Positions 8,668 through 17,246 of a stretch of DNA of 64,000 nt are shown here, piece by piece. A program made the translations under genes and the position numbers. The stretch comes from Shewanella carassii (GTDB lineage Bacteria; Pseudomonadota; Gammaproteobacteria; Enterobacterales; Shewanellaceae): contig NZ_NGVS01000029.1 in NCBI RefSeq assembly GCF_002777975.1, positions 62,001 through 126,000 of the forward strand, written 5' to 3'. The notes beneath the pieces are model-generated. The model was not told where the DNA came from and made no database searches. It saw only the letters and a list, made by a program, of their open reading frames with translations. Position 1 is the stretch's first letter. Each line of letters begins with the position of its first letter.

Positions 8668-10461
8668 TTAACCACCATACATGGCGTTAATTTCGCGGGA
8701 ATATTTGTGATAGATCATCTTGCGTCTGAGCTTGAGTGTCGGGGTAATCAAACCCGCCTCCATAGAGAAGGCTTCCGGCAACAAGGTAAACTTCTTGATC
8801 TGTTCAAAACCCGCCAGCTCCTGCTGTAACTGTTTCAAACGCTCTTCAAAGTGCTCAACCACATGGCTATGACGTATCAGCTCCATGGGGGAATCATAAC
8901 TGAGTCCCTTCTCTTTAGCCCAGGCTTCCAAGGCTTCAAAGGCTGGAACGATTAGCGCCGTCACATAGTTACGGGCATCGGCGATTACCGCCACCTGTTC
9001 GATGAAGGGGCAGCAGCCTACTTTACCTTCAACCCGTTGCGGCGCAATGTATTTACCGTTAGAGGTCTTCATCAACTCTTTGATCCTGTCGGTGATAAAC
9101 AGATTGCCCTGTTCATCCAGGTAACCGGCATCTCCAGTCTTGAGCCAACCATCTTCGAAGGCCTCGGCGGTATCTTCGGGCCGGTTGAAATAACCACGCA
9201 TCACGGTATCGCCGCGAACCAAAATCTCGTTCTCGGCCCCGAGACGAATTTCCACTTCGGGCATACAACGACCATTGGAGCCCGTCACTATGCTCTCCAA
9301 TGTATTACAGGTAACTGTTGCCGTGGTTTCAGTCATGCCGTAACCACAAAGCACCGGCAGATTGATGGCCGAGAAAAACGCCGCGACCTTGGCATCCAAA
9401 GCCGCACCACCGCAGGGCATCAACCGCAGACGACCGCCGAGAGCCGCCCTGAGTTTGCCATAGACCAGTTTGTCGGCCAGGCGCCATTGCAACGACAACC
9501 AAGCGCTGGGTTGGGCGCGCCCCTGACGCACTTCAAATTGACGCTCGCCCACAGCCAACGCCCAGGCAAACAGTTTACGACGGGTGGCAGAGGCACGCCC
9601 GACCTTGTCCTGCACTGCGCTGTATACCTTCTCCAGAAATCTGGGCACCACACACAGGGTATGAGGACGCACGGCGGCAATGGCTTCTTTCACTCTATGG
9701 GTGTCAGTAAGATAGACATTCCGCCCACCACGACTGAGTACATAGAAGGTCCAACCGCGCTCATAGACGTGGCTCAGCGGCAGAAACACCAGGGAAACCT
9801 GATCCGCGTCAAAAGGGATCAGTTGAAAATGTTGACGCATGGCCGAAGCGAAATTGCGCTGATCCAGCATCACCCCCTTGGGTTCACCTGTAGTGCCAGA
9901 GGTGTAGATCAGAGTCAGCAGATCGTCCAGCGTGGCACTCTGCTCTCTAGCATCCAGCTCGGCGCGAGCCTCTTCGGATACTGTCTGTTCAAGCAGGGTA
10001 TCCAGATGTTGGTGATGAGGTTGCTTGAGGGCAACTTGCTTATCGAACACCACCACGTTTGCCAGCGTCGGGCACAAGGATTCCAGTTCGCAGGCCAATT
10101 CATACTGAGCCTGATTGGCGACAAACAACAGCTTGGCACCGGCATCATTGATGATATAGGCGGCTTGTTCCAGGGTGGAAGTAGGATAAACCGGCACCAC
10201 GACACCGCGGGCGCGGACGACACCGACATCCACGCAGGTCCATTGCGGGCAGTTGTGGGACAAGATCACGGCGCGATCCTGAACTTCAAAGCCGTTGGCG
10301 ATCAGAGTTCCGGCAATAGCAGCACTGATACGATTAAATTCATTCCAGCTGACCTTATCCCAAGGCGCAGCCATTTCGAAGCCTTCCAGGGCGATATGCT
10401 CTGCACGCGCTTCAAGCTGCTGACGCAAGAGATGGGTGATTCTGTACTGCTCTAGAGACAT
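8668..10461 (-). CDS. Long-chain fatty acid-CoA ligase (AMP-forming)
   Basis: 597 residues, typical of the FAA1-like (COG1022) AMP-dependent synthetases, which activate long-chain fatty acids to acyl-CoA with ATP via an acyl-adenylate. Visible motifs: P-loop-like LIYTSGTTGEPKGVM near residue 185, the LPLSHVYERG segment, GYGMTETTATV around 370, LKTGDAGYLDEQG with the conserved TGD near 425, and IKELMKTSNGKYIAPQ containing the catalytic-lysine region. The N-terminus lacks a signal or membrane anchor, so the enzyme is cytoplasmic or peripheral to the membrane. It has its own terminator and an upstream gap of 137 bases, so it is probably monocistronic. No operator was recognised. A 472-residue antisense frame exists but is a shadow. 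Confidence 0.92.
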   Translation of the reverse strand: MSLEQYRITHLLRQQLEARAEHIALEGFEMAAPWDKVSWNEFNRISAAIAGTLIANGFEVQDRAVILSHNCPQWTCVDVGVVRARGVVVPVYPTSTLEQAAYIINDAGAKLLFVANQAQYELACELESLCPTLANVVVFDKQVALKQPHHQHLDTLLEQTVSEEARAELDAREQSATLDDLLTLIYTSGTTGEPKGVMLDQRNFASAMRQHFQLIPFDADQVSLVFLPLSHVYERGWTFYVLSRGGRNVYLTDTHRVKEAIAAVRPHTLCVVPRFLEKVYSAVQDKVGRASATRRKLFAWALAVGERQFEVRQGRAQPSAWLSLQWRLADKLVYGKLRAALGGRLRLMPCGGAALDAKVAAFFSAINLPVLCGYGMTETTATVTCNTLESIVTGSNGRCMPEVEIRLGAENEILVRGDTVMRGYFNRPEDTAEAFEDGWLKTGDAGYLDEQGNLFITDRIKELMKTSNGKYIAPQRVEGKVGCCPFIEQVAVIADARNYVTALIVPAFEALEAWAKEKGLSYDSPMELIRHSHVVEHFEERLKQLQQELAGFEQIKKFTLLPEAFSMEAGLITPTLKLRRKMIYHKYSREINAMYGG

Positions 10462-10598
10462 AACTCAGTTTACCTTTTTAGCTTACAGCTGTTCCGCTTT
10501 TTGCGATTCTACCCCAAGGCTCAAGTAAACATAAGAGCTTTTGCTCTAGTTTCGTACAGTATCACGCTTCCCCCATAGAGATCAGACCAGTTGTGGTA

Positions 10599-11831
10599 TC
10601 AAGGTTCAACGACTCCTGTACGCCATAATCTACGGCTACAACGATGAAACACTACTAGCGCCAATACCAGCATAATCAGGTCAAGGCTCAGCCAAACAAC
10701 GCTGCCCGAACCTTGTTGTAACCCCCGTGCCAGGCCGGAACTCCAAGTAGAATTGACAATAAACAGCAGCATGACGCCAGCCAGATAGCCTTTCTGGTGG
10801 CTGATACTTCCCAGCGCCAGGAGCAGCGCCGAGCCCCAGAGAGCCGCCAGCAATTGGTGCACTCCAGCTAAGCCTTGGGTTTCGCCGACGAACCAATCCA
10901 ACATCAGGATCAAGGTTAACATCAGCCCCAACAACGCCAGCAATCGGGTTTGGCCGCGGGCAAATGCGGCCGTCAACCCAGCAAGTCCAGTATGCCCGGG
11001 CAGCAACAGCAATAACTCAGCCCCTCGCCAGCGTTGCAGCCGACTCCAGTGCACCAGGAAGCAGATGAGCATGGCTAACTGGCCGGCGATATAAATCACC
11101 GGCAATTGTTTATGCCAACCTAAATTAACAAGTATCAACAGCAGACTGCTGCCCGGCAGCAGGATCAGCAACCAGCTCAAGGTGGGGCCGATGAAAAAAT
11201 TGACCGGATGCAGCCAGGCTTCCAACCTCAGCAGCGGCTGCCATATCCCCAGCCTTGGGCCTAAAACCCAACCCGCCTCCAGCCCATTGAGATAGATGCT
11301 ACGCGCCTGTGGGTGCCAGCAAAGCAAGCGTAACTGTCTGGCGAGCATGACCAATAACACTGTCGTTGCCAACCACCAGCTCCAGGCGGGTAACAGACGG
11401 GCAATGGACTCGCTGATTGGCAAGACCAAGAACAGCAGTACCGACCAGTAAAAACACTTGGGATAGCGCAAACATGCCAGTACAAACGCCAGCCCCAGAC
11501 TCCAGGCAACACCTTGAATAGCCAAATTCGCAGGTGAAATCGCCAAACAAATAAGCTGAACCAGTATCGCCAGCACTGTGGCCTGCAGCAGTAGCGCCTT
11601 TTTAAAACCCGGCACCAATACCAGCCATTCACAGGCGGCCAGACGATTGGATTGCCAGGCAAAGGCGGCACATCCAGAAAGAATTGCCATTGCCTGGAGC
11701 ATCCCGGTCTTGTCGCTATCCCCACTCAACTGTATCACCAGGGCCAAAAACAAGCCCAGTCCGGCCGTTATCAGGAAGCTGACACTGCCGATATCTTTAA
11801 GCCATAAGGCAGGGAAAAAAGCCAGCCTCAT
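10599..11831 (-). CDS. ABC transporter membrane subunit (unknown substrate)
   Basis: 410 very hydrophobic residues with about ten to twelve predicted membrane segments (for example AGLGLFLALVIQL and WLLILLPGSSLLLILVNLGW) and no extracytoplasmic domain of note. It overlaps the upstream ATPase gene by four bases (ATGA), so the two are translationally coupled and form an ABC transporter. The sequence diverges from the classic ABC-2 families I know, so the role rests on context. Together with the GntR-type regulator upstream this is the YtrA-type arrangement (regulator, ATPase, permease) often linked to cell-envelope or antibiotic stress; that link is inference here. Confidence 0.75.
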   Translation of the reverse strand: MRLAFFPALWLKDIGSVSFLITAGLGLFLALVIQLSGDSDKTGMLQAMAILSGCAAFAWQSNRLAACEWLVLVPGFKKALLLQATVLAILVQLICLAISPANLAIQGVAWSLGLAFVLACLRYPKCFYWSVLLFLVLPISESIARLLPAWSWWLATTVLLVMLARQLRLLCWHPQARSIYLNGLEAGWVLGPRLGIWQPLLRLEAWLHPVNFFIGPTLSWLLILLPGSSLLLILVNLGWHKQLPVIYIAGQLAMLICFLVHWSRLQRWRGAELLLLLPGHTGLAGLTAAFARGQTRLLALLGLMLTLILMLDWFVGETQGLAGVHQLLAALWGSALLLALGSISHQKGYLAGVMLLFIVNSTWSSGLARGLQQGSGSVVWLSLDLIMLVLALVVFHRCSRRLWRTGVVEP

Positions 11832-12679
11832 GGATGCAGCTCCATAAACAGCTGCTCCAGATTCAGGCTGCGGGCATCTATCATGCCGGGCAAGGCCTGC
11901 CCCCGATAACCATCCACCACACAGCCGGCACGGGTTGTCGCCAACAGCCGCATGGATTCAGGCAACTGGATGTCACTGTCTGCAGCGAACTTCAGCAAAC
12001 GCACCTCCTCCCTGAGCGCATCTATCTCCTTAAACAGCAGTAATTCCCCTGCTTTCAGCAACGCCAGATGACTGGCGACCCGTTCCAGATCTGAAGTGAT
12101 ATGTGATGAAAACAGTACGGCGGAACCTGATTCCAACGCCAGCTCGAACAGATCAGCCATAAAACGACGTCTGGCAACGGGATCCAGACTGGCCACAGGC
12201 TCATCCAACACCAGCAACTGAGGTCGATAGGCCATTGCCATAATGAGCGCCAGAGACTGACGTTGTCCCCCTGAAAGCCGTTGCACCTGAGCTTTGAGAT
12301 CCAGACCGAAACGCTGCAACCATTGTTGCTGCAACTCCATGTCCCACTGAGGATAGAAACTGCTGTGCATGGCCAGCGCCCGCTCGACACTGAACCCCTC
12401 ATAACCGAAGGGCTGCTGCGGCACATAGCCCAAACGCTGCTTACGGCCTGAATCCAGCTGCTGCGGCGCCTGTCCCAGAGTCGTCACCAGGCCACTGTCA
12501 CAGGGAATGATCCCAAGCGCAATACGCATCAGGGTCGATTTACCGGCGCCATTGGCACCAAGCAGCCCTACCACCATCCCTGGCTCCAACTGCAGATCTA
12601 CCGCGGTTAAAACAGATTTGCCGTCGAAGCTCTTGTCGACCTTAGTGAAACACAATAATGACCCGGCTGGCTGTTCCAT
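11828..12679 (-). CDS. ABC transporter ATP-binding subunit
   Basis: 283 residues with a complete nucleotide-binding domain: Walker A GANGAGKST near residue 41, Q-loop in GYVPQQPFGYEG, signature LSGGQRQ near 137, Walker B LLVLDEP, and the switch histidine in SSHITSDLERV. The roughly 70 residues beyond the domain form a small C-terminal extension of unknown role. It belongs to the CcmA/YtrB-like drug-export type. The start ATG has AGGGAAAAAG upstream and lies 12 bases after the end of the interrupted gntR frame. The ATPase and permease remain intact, so loss of the regulator would change expression without destroying the transporter. Confidence 0.88.
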   Translation of the reverse strand: MEQPAGSLLCFTKVDKSFDGKSVLTAVDLQLEPGMVVGLLGANGAGKSTLMRIALGIIPCDSGLVTTLGQAPQQLDSGRKQRLGYVPQQPFGYEGFSVERALAMHSSFYPQWDMELQQQWLQRFGLDLKAQVQRLSGGQRQSLALIMAMAYRPQLLVLDEPVASLDPVARRRFMADLFELALESGSAVLFSSHITSDLERVASHLALLKAGELLLFKEIDALREEVRLLKFAADSDIQLPESMRLLATTRAGCVVDGYRGQALPGMIDARSLNLEQLFMELHP

Positions 12680-12691
12680 ACTTTTTCCCTG

Positions 12692-13075
12692 TTATTCCTT
12701 GGTTTGGGGCCAATATTTGACTACCAGCTGCTGCAGCCCCTGCTGCGACAACCCCAACTGTTGCGCCGTCACCAACAAGTCTTCAAGCTGCGGCGTTATT
12801 ATGGCCTCGGCCGATAGACTCTGATGAGCCTGACGCAGGGCTACCCGGGTTGCCTGGCCGCGTCGCCGCTCCAGCCATCACTGCTCCACCAACTGCTGCA
12901 CCGCCCTGGAAACTGTCATGGGGTTTACAGCCAGATGCTCAGCCATCTGCCGCACCGAGGGCAATACGGTTTCCTCGGGCAGCTGACCGCCGACGATCAG
13001 ATGAATAATCTGCTCGCTCAATTGGCGGTAGATGGGGTCGCCGCTGCTGGGGTTGACATTCAATAGTTCTAACAT
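12692..13075 (-). pseudogene. YtrA-type GntR regulator interrupted by an in-frame TGA
   Basis: From ATG 13075 the frame encodes a classic GntR winged helix (residues 1-65, with GDPIYRQLSEQIIHLI and LPSVRQMAEHLAVNPMTVSRA) and then meets TGA at 12880-12878. The same frame continues without shift through WLERRRGQATRVAL, the usual end of the winged helix, and a further 45 residues of YtrA-like tail to TAA at 12692. In the family the position of the stop is normally Gly or Glu before the hydrophobic-ERR motif, so a single GGA-to-TGA change would explain it. The total of about 127 residues matches the family length. It is either a recent null mutation, a sequencing error or, less likely, a readthrough stop (context CAG TGA TGG). 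The truncated product would lack the wing. Confidence 0.85.
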
Positions 13076-13088
13076 TAGCCTTGAAACA

Positions 13089-13110
13089 CTGTATTAATAC
13101 ATTGATACAG
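13089..13110. promoter_or_regulatory. Candidate GntR operator between divergent genes
   Basis: CTGTAT and ATACAG flank a 10-base spacer; nested in this is the perfect 12-base palindrome TGTATTAATACA at 13090-13101. It lies 14 bases upstream of the gntR start and about 50 bases upstream of the divergent peptidase start. That is where an autoregulatory YtrA/GntR operator would be expected. It might control both directions. Confidence 0.55.
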
Positions 13111-13158
13111 TAATTAAACTAACACAATCCGGCAGGAATGCCAAAAAGGGACACAAGC

Positions 13159-14649
13159 ATGAAGCAAAGGAACTTTGGCCAACAATACTGGCCTGCCGTA
13201 ACCAGCATGCTGTTGTTGGCACTGGGGCTCTGTTGGACGCCGCTGAGTCAGGCACAGACAGCTTCCGAAAGCACGGGCTGTTATATCGACGGTCTATCTG
13301 AGCGTCTGCGTTGCGGCACAATTCGAGTCGCGGAGGATCCGCAAAAACCCGATGGCCGCCAGTTGGCAATCCACTATGCCGTCTTGCCGGCCATCAAAAA
13401 TACCGCTCCCGATGAAGCCGTACTAGCCATCGCTGGTGGGCCGGGACAGTCGGCCATCGAAAATGCCGCAACCTTCAACCTGATCTTAAGCAAAGTGCGT
13501 CAAAACCGGGACATATTGCTGATAGATCAGCGCGGCACCGGCCAGTCCAACGCCCTTGAGTGTGCGGCGTTGGATCTTGAACAAACCCTGGCCTATAACG
13601 ACGAAGCGCTCGATGTCGAACAGGAAACCCGCAACTGCCTGAGCAAGTTGGATGCCGATATCAGCCAATACGGTAGCGAGCAGGCATTGCACGACTTCGA
13701 GGCAGTTCGCCGGCATCTGGGTTATCAGAAACTGCACCTTTATGGCATCTCCTACGGCAGCCGCATGGCTCAGCTCTATATGCGCCACTATCCCGAGGCA
13801 CTCAAGACAGTGACCCTGGATGGCGTCGTGCCTATGCAGCAGAGTGTGCTGGCCATAGGTGCCGCCATTAGCCGGGCCCAGGATCTGCTGCTGAGCGATT
13901 GTGAGCAGGACGCTTTGTGCGCTCAAACCTACCCACAGTTGCGTCAGGAACTGAACCAACTGGCCGAGCGCCTGGGGCAACATGCGGTGATGAAGAAGGT
14001 GCCTCATCCGGTAACCGGCGATATCGCCATGCTGACCCTGACCCGTAGCAAGCTGCTCGGCAGCCTGAGAATGGCGCTCTACAGCCCCTCGGTCAGAGCC
14101 TTGCTGCCCTACGCCATCCACCGGGCGGCCATGGAGGAATATCAACCTCTGCTGGGGCTGATGGCTCTCAGTGTCGATAGCACAGGTATCGCCATGGGCA
14201 TGCACGCCGCAGTGGTTTGCGGTGAAGATTGGCCCAGATTGACCGCCGCCGAGCGCCAACAGGCCGAGGCCAGCGTCATAGGCAAAGAGATGCTCAGCAG
14301 CCTCGACAGAAGCTGCCCCATCTGGAATGTCCCTGCCGCGGCGGCCACCTTTGCCGAGCCGATAACCAGCGATATCCCCACCCTGCTGCTTTCCGGAGCC
14401 AAGGACCCCGCCACGCCGCCTTCCTGGGGCGAGCTGGCCATGGCCCAGTTGAGCAACGCCAGACACTTGATCTCCCCCTATGCCACCCATGGTGTTGCCG
14501 CCCAGTCCTGCGCCAATGAGTTGATCGCCGAGCTGGTCAAGGGCACGGCGCCGGACAAGTTGGATGGCGAGTGTCTCAACAAAGATGTGCGTCGCAGTTT
14601 CTATCTCAACGCCAGCACAGTGGAAGCCATTCCAGGAGGAACAAAATGA
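13159..14649 (+). CDS. Exported TAP-type alpha/beta-hydrolase peptidase (S33-like)
   Basis: About 496 residues from the chosen ATG at 13159 (MKQRNF), preceded by AAAGGGA. An in-frame ATG at 13138 adds seven residues but has its Shine-Dalgarno too close. A signal peptide is evident (hydrophobic core SMLLLALGLCW, cleavage after SQAQ). The catalytic serine is in GISYGS, the acid probably in SGAKDPATP and the histidine in ATHGVA. The C-terminal part resembles the TAP-like domain found in tripeptidyl aminopeptidases and proline iminopeptidase relatives. It is expected to trim short peptides in the periplasm or outside the cell. Its stop overlaps the start of the next ABC ATPase, so it is translated as part of that transporter operon. 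Peptide import, export or resistance to a peptide are all possible; substrate unknown. Confidence 0.82.
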   Translation: MKQRNFGQQYWPAVTSMLLLALGLCWTPLSQAQTASESTGCYIDGLSERLRCGTIRVAEDPQKPDGRQLAIHYAVLPAIKNTAPDEAVLAIAGGPGQSAIENAATFNLILSKVRQNRDILLIDQRGTGQSNALECAALDLEQTLAYNDEALDVEQETRNCLSKLDADISQYGSEQALHDFEAVRRHLGYQKLHLYGISYGSRMAQLYMRHYPEALKTVTLDGVVPMQQSVLAIGAAISRAQDLLLSDCEQDALCAQTYPQLRQELNQLAERLGQHAVMKKVPHPVTGDIAMLTLTRSKLLGSLRMALYSPSVRALLPYAIHRAAMEEYQPLLGLMALSVDSTGIAMGMHAAVVCGEDWPRLTAAERQQAEASVIGKEMLSSLDRSCPIWNVPAAAATFAEPITSDIPTLLLSGAKDPATPPSWGELAMAQLSNARHLISPYATHGVAAQSCANELIAELVKGTAPDKLDGECLNKDVRRSFYLNASTVEAIPGGTK

Positions 14650-15380
14650 TCAAGGTGACCAATCTGAGTAAGCGCATTGGCAAGGTTCAAGCCCTGGATG
14701 GCCTGAGTTTCAGCGCCGAAGATGGCATGATTACCGGCCTGCTCGGCCCCAATGGCGCAGGCAAGACTACCTGCCTGCGCACTGTGTTTGGCCTGTTGAA
14801 ACCGGACGAAGGCATAGCCGAAGTCGACGGCATAGATGTCGGTCGCAATCCGCTGGCGGCCAAGCAGCAACTGGGGTTGTTTCCGGATCCCTTCGGCCTC
14901 TATGAACGCCTGAGTCCGAGGGAATATATTCGTTTCTTCGCCGAACTCAGCGGCATGCCGAGTAAGGCCGCCAAGCAGGCAACCGCCGATGTGCTCGGCA
15001 AACTCAAGATGGACGATATTGCCGACCGCCACTGCAAGGGCTTTTCCCAGGGGCAGCGGATGAAGACGGCACTGGCTCAGGCCATAGTGCATCAACCTAC
15101 CAATATTATTCTCGACGAACCCACCCGCGGGCTGGATGTGATGAGCACCCGGGTTCTGCGGGAGCTGCTGTTGGATCTCAAACGCCAGGGCCACTGTGTG
15201 TTGTTCTCCAGCCATGTGATGCAGGAGGTCGCCGCCCTCTGTGACAAGGTGATAGTCATGACCCAGGGACGCGTGGTGGCCGTTGGCAGCCCGGCCGATC
15301 TATGCCGTCAAACCGGTAAGGAGTCATTGGAAGATGCCTTTATACAACTGATAGGCACGGATGAGGGGATAGCCGCATGA
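14646..15380 (+). CDS. NatA-type ABC transporter ATP-binding subunit
   Basis: 244 residues from ATG 14646, which has an excellent AGGAGG site and overlaps the peptidase stop (ATGA). An upstream in-frame start exists inside the peptidase gene but is unlikely. Domain features: Walker A GPNGAGKTT, signature FSQGQRMK (a divergent form usual for NatA-like exporters), Walker B IILDEP and switch histidine in SSHVMQEVAAL. NatA-type ATPases power sodium or drug export together with a NatB permease, which is the next gene. The tight three-gene coupling implies that the peptidase and transporter act in the same process. Confidence 0.88.
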   Translation: MIKVTNLSKRIGKVQALDGLSFSAEDGMITGLLGPNGAGKTTCLRTVFGLLKPDEGIAEVDGIDVGRNPLAAKQQLGLFPDPFGLYERLSPREYIRFFAELSGMPSKAAKQATADVLGKLKMDDIADRHCKGFSQGQRMKTALAQAIVHQPTNIILDEPTRGLDVMSTRVLRELLLDLKRQGHCVLFSSHVMQEVAALCDKVIVMTQGRVVAVGSPADLCRQTGKESLEDAFIQLIGTDEGIAA

Positions 15381-16513
15381 TGAGTCGACTCTTGACACTG
15401 GTTCGCAAGGAACTGCTGGATGCCGCCCGCGACAAGCGTTCTGTAATGGCAGGTCTCTACTATGCCATAGGCACGCCGTTGATCATGTGCGGTCTGTTTG
15501 TGGTGCTGATTGGTCAGCTCTCCAGCCCGGATGATCTGCAAATTCGCATAGACAACGCCGAACAGGCGCCGGATCTGGTGCGCTATCTCGGCCAGAAGGG
15601 GATCAATCAGGACAGCGGCGAGCAGGCAGGCGCTCTGATACTGCAGATAAGCGAGCAATATCGGGCGCAGATGGCCAAAGGCGAAAGGGCCGAGGTGATC
15701 CTGATAGCCGACAACTCGGATGAAAAGCTGCAGAAATCGATTCGCCGTCTGGAGCGGGCGCTGCAGGGTTATTCCTCCGAAATGGGCAGCCTGCGCCTAC
15801 TGGCCCGCGGTATAGATCCCAGGATAATGCAGCCGATTAAGGTGCAATTGCAGGATCAGGCCACGCCAGACTCCAAGGGCGGAATGATCCTCGGGATCGC
15901 CATTTTCACCATGATCTACTCGGTATTTATTTCCGGGATGAATCTGGCGATAGATACCAGTGCCGGCGAACGTGAACGCAACTCATTGGCGCTGCTACTG
16001 AGTCACCCTGTCACTCCGAGGCAATTGGTGATCTCCAAGCTGTTGGCGGTAACTGTGTTTGCCATGCTGGGCTTGATGCTGATTTTGCTGATCTCCAAGT
16101 TTGCCTATCCCATGGTGCCCTGGCAGGAGCTAGGCTTCAGCATCAGTATCAGCGCCGAGTTTATTGCCCTGATGCTGTTGATAGGCTTGCCGGTCGCCCT
16201 GCTGGCCGCCAGCATGCAGCTGTTTGTGTCCTTCCTGGCCAAGACCTTCAAGGAAGCCCAGTCCTATCTGACCATAGTACTGTTCGTGCCCTTGGCCCTG
16301 GCAATGACCGCCAGCTACGACATAGCGCCGGACACCTTGCAGTGGTTGCCGGTCTCGGGGCAGCAACAGGCACTGATGGCTTTTATCAAGGGTAAGGAGT
16401 TGCCGCTGCTGCAGCTATTGGTATCCAGCTTGCTGACGTTGGCCATCGCCGCCGCCCTGGTGCTGGGACTGGAACGCTCACTCAAGAGCGAAAAGGTGGT
16501 GTTCGGCCTCTGA
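15377..16513 (+). CDS. NatB-type ABC transporter permease
   Basis: 378 residues with the ABC-2/NatB layout. There is one N-terminal membrane helix (AGLYYAIGTPLIMCGLFVVL), a large extracytoplasmic domain of about 130 residues, then five to six membrane helices from about residue 165, including the conserved amphipathic linker AGERERNSLALLLSHPVTPRQL. It overlaps the ATPase gene by four bases. It forms the membrane channel of the exporter with the preceding protein. The family member NatB of Bacillus exports sodium, but related systems export antibiotics or peptides, and the substrate cannot be told here. Confidence 0.85.
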   Translation: MMSRLLTLVRKELLDAARDKRSVMAGLYYAIGTPLIMCGLFVVLIGQLSSPDDLQIRIDNAEQAPDLVRYLGQKGINQDSGEQAGALILQISEQYRAQMAKGERAEVILIADNSDEKLQKSIRRLERALQGYSSEMGSLRLLARGIDPRIMQPIKVQLQDQATPDSKGGMILGIAIFTMIYSVFISGMNLAIDTSAGERERNSLALLLSHPVTPRQLVISKLLAVTVFAMLGLMLILLISKFAYPMVPWQELGFSISISAEFIALMLLIGLPVALLAASMQLFVSFLAKTFKEAQSYLTIVLFVPLALAMTASYDIAPDTLQWLPVSGQQQALMAFIKGKELPLLQLLVSSLLTLAIAAALVLGLERSLKSEKVVFGL

Positions 16514-16535
16514 TTCCCTCCCAAGCCGCAAAAGA

Positions 16536-16570
16536 AAAGGCAAGCCGAGATTCAATATTGGCTTGCCTTT
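16536..16570. terminator. Intrinsic terminator between convergent natB-like and mogA
   Basis: AAAGGCAAGCC and GGCTTGCCTTT form an 11-pair stem with a 13-base loop. On the minus strand the stem is followed by TTTTCTTTT, good for ending mogA transcripts. On the plus strand it ends in a shorter T-run, so it probably serves both convergent units. Confidence 0.8.
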
Positions 16571-16639
16571 CGATTGCCGAAACCCCGAAACCCGTCCCCC
16601 GAAACCCAAGGGTATCGGCCGGGTAAAAACCGGGTTGGC

Positions 16640-17173
16640 TTATTTCGCCTTGGGACGAAATGGCTTGATCACTGTCTCGTCACATTCGAGGAAGGGGCCT
16701 TCCATCAAATCGATACAGTAAGGAATCGCCGGGAATACCGCATCCAGGCACTCACGAATCGACTTGGGCTTACCCGGTAAGTTGACTATCAGGGTGTCAT
16801 CTCTCAACCCGGCGGTTTGCCGTGACAAAATCGCTGTCGGAACAAACTTGAGTGACTCGGCGCGCATCAGCTCGCCAAAGCCAGGCATCATACGATCGCA
16901 CACGGCTTCGGTCGCCTCGGGCGTAACATCGCGCTTGGCTGGCCCTGTGCCCCCTGTGGTCACCACCAGACAACAGCCGTCTTCATCGGCCATCCGCTTG
17001 AGGGTGGCTTCAATCACCGCCCTCTCGTCCGGGATCACTTCATAAACACTTTCCCACTCACTGGTGAGATAAGCATTGAGAGTCTCTATGATCGCCTTAC
17101 CGGAAATGTCTTCATAGACTCCGGCGCTGGCACGGTCACTAACGGTTACTATCCCGATTTTGGCTTTGGCCAT
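16640..17173 (-). CDS. mogA: Molybdopterin adenylyltransferase MogA
   Basis: 177 residues from ATG 17173 (MAKAKIGIVTVSDRASAG), preceded by AAGGGGAACAG. A frame extending 18 codons further upstream lacks support. The MoCF-domain motif TTGGTGPAKRDVTPEAT is the nucleotide/molybdopterin site, and LPGKPKSIRECLDAVFPAIPYCIDLM is the conserved C-terminal part. MogA adenylates molybdopterin so that MoeA can insert molybdate. Here it lies about 30 kb from the mobA-mobB/moeA-moaA genes of the same pathway and is apparently transcribed alone. Confidence 0.95.
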   Translation of the reverse strand: MAKAKIGIVTVSDRASAGVYEDISGKAIIETLNAYLTSEWESVYEVIPDERAVIEATLKRMADEDGCCLVVTTGGTGPAKRDVTPEATEAVCDRMMPGFGELMRAESLKFVPTAILSRQTAGLRDDTLIVNLPGKPKSIRECLDAVFPAIPYCIDLMEGPFLECDETVIKPFRPKAK

Positions 17174-17246
17174 GCTGTTCCCCTTGGCAAAAATACTTGT
17201 GTTGCAGTGGCGCCTAACATACCACAATTAGGCTTTGCTGCCCCCA

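Noticed and set aside
9037..10455. 472-residue open frame antisense to the acyl-CoA ligase gene
   Set aside because: His/Gln-rich composition, no domain, no ribosome site; it mirrors the ligase codon pattern.
13486..14490. 334-residue frame antisense to the exported peptidase
   Set aside because: Shadow frame with Gly/His-rich composition and no recognisable domain; the plus-strand peptidase has signal peptide and catalytic residues.
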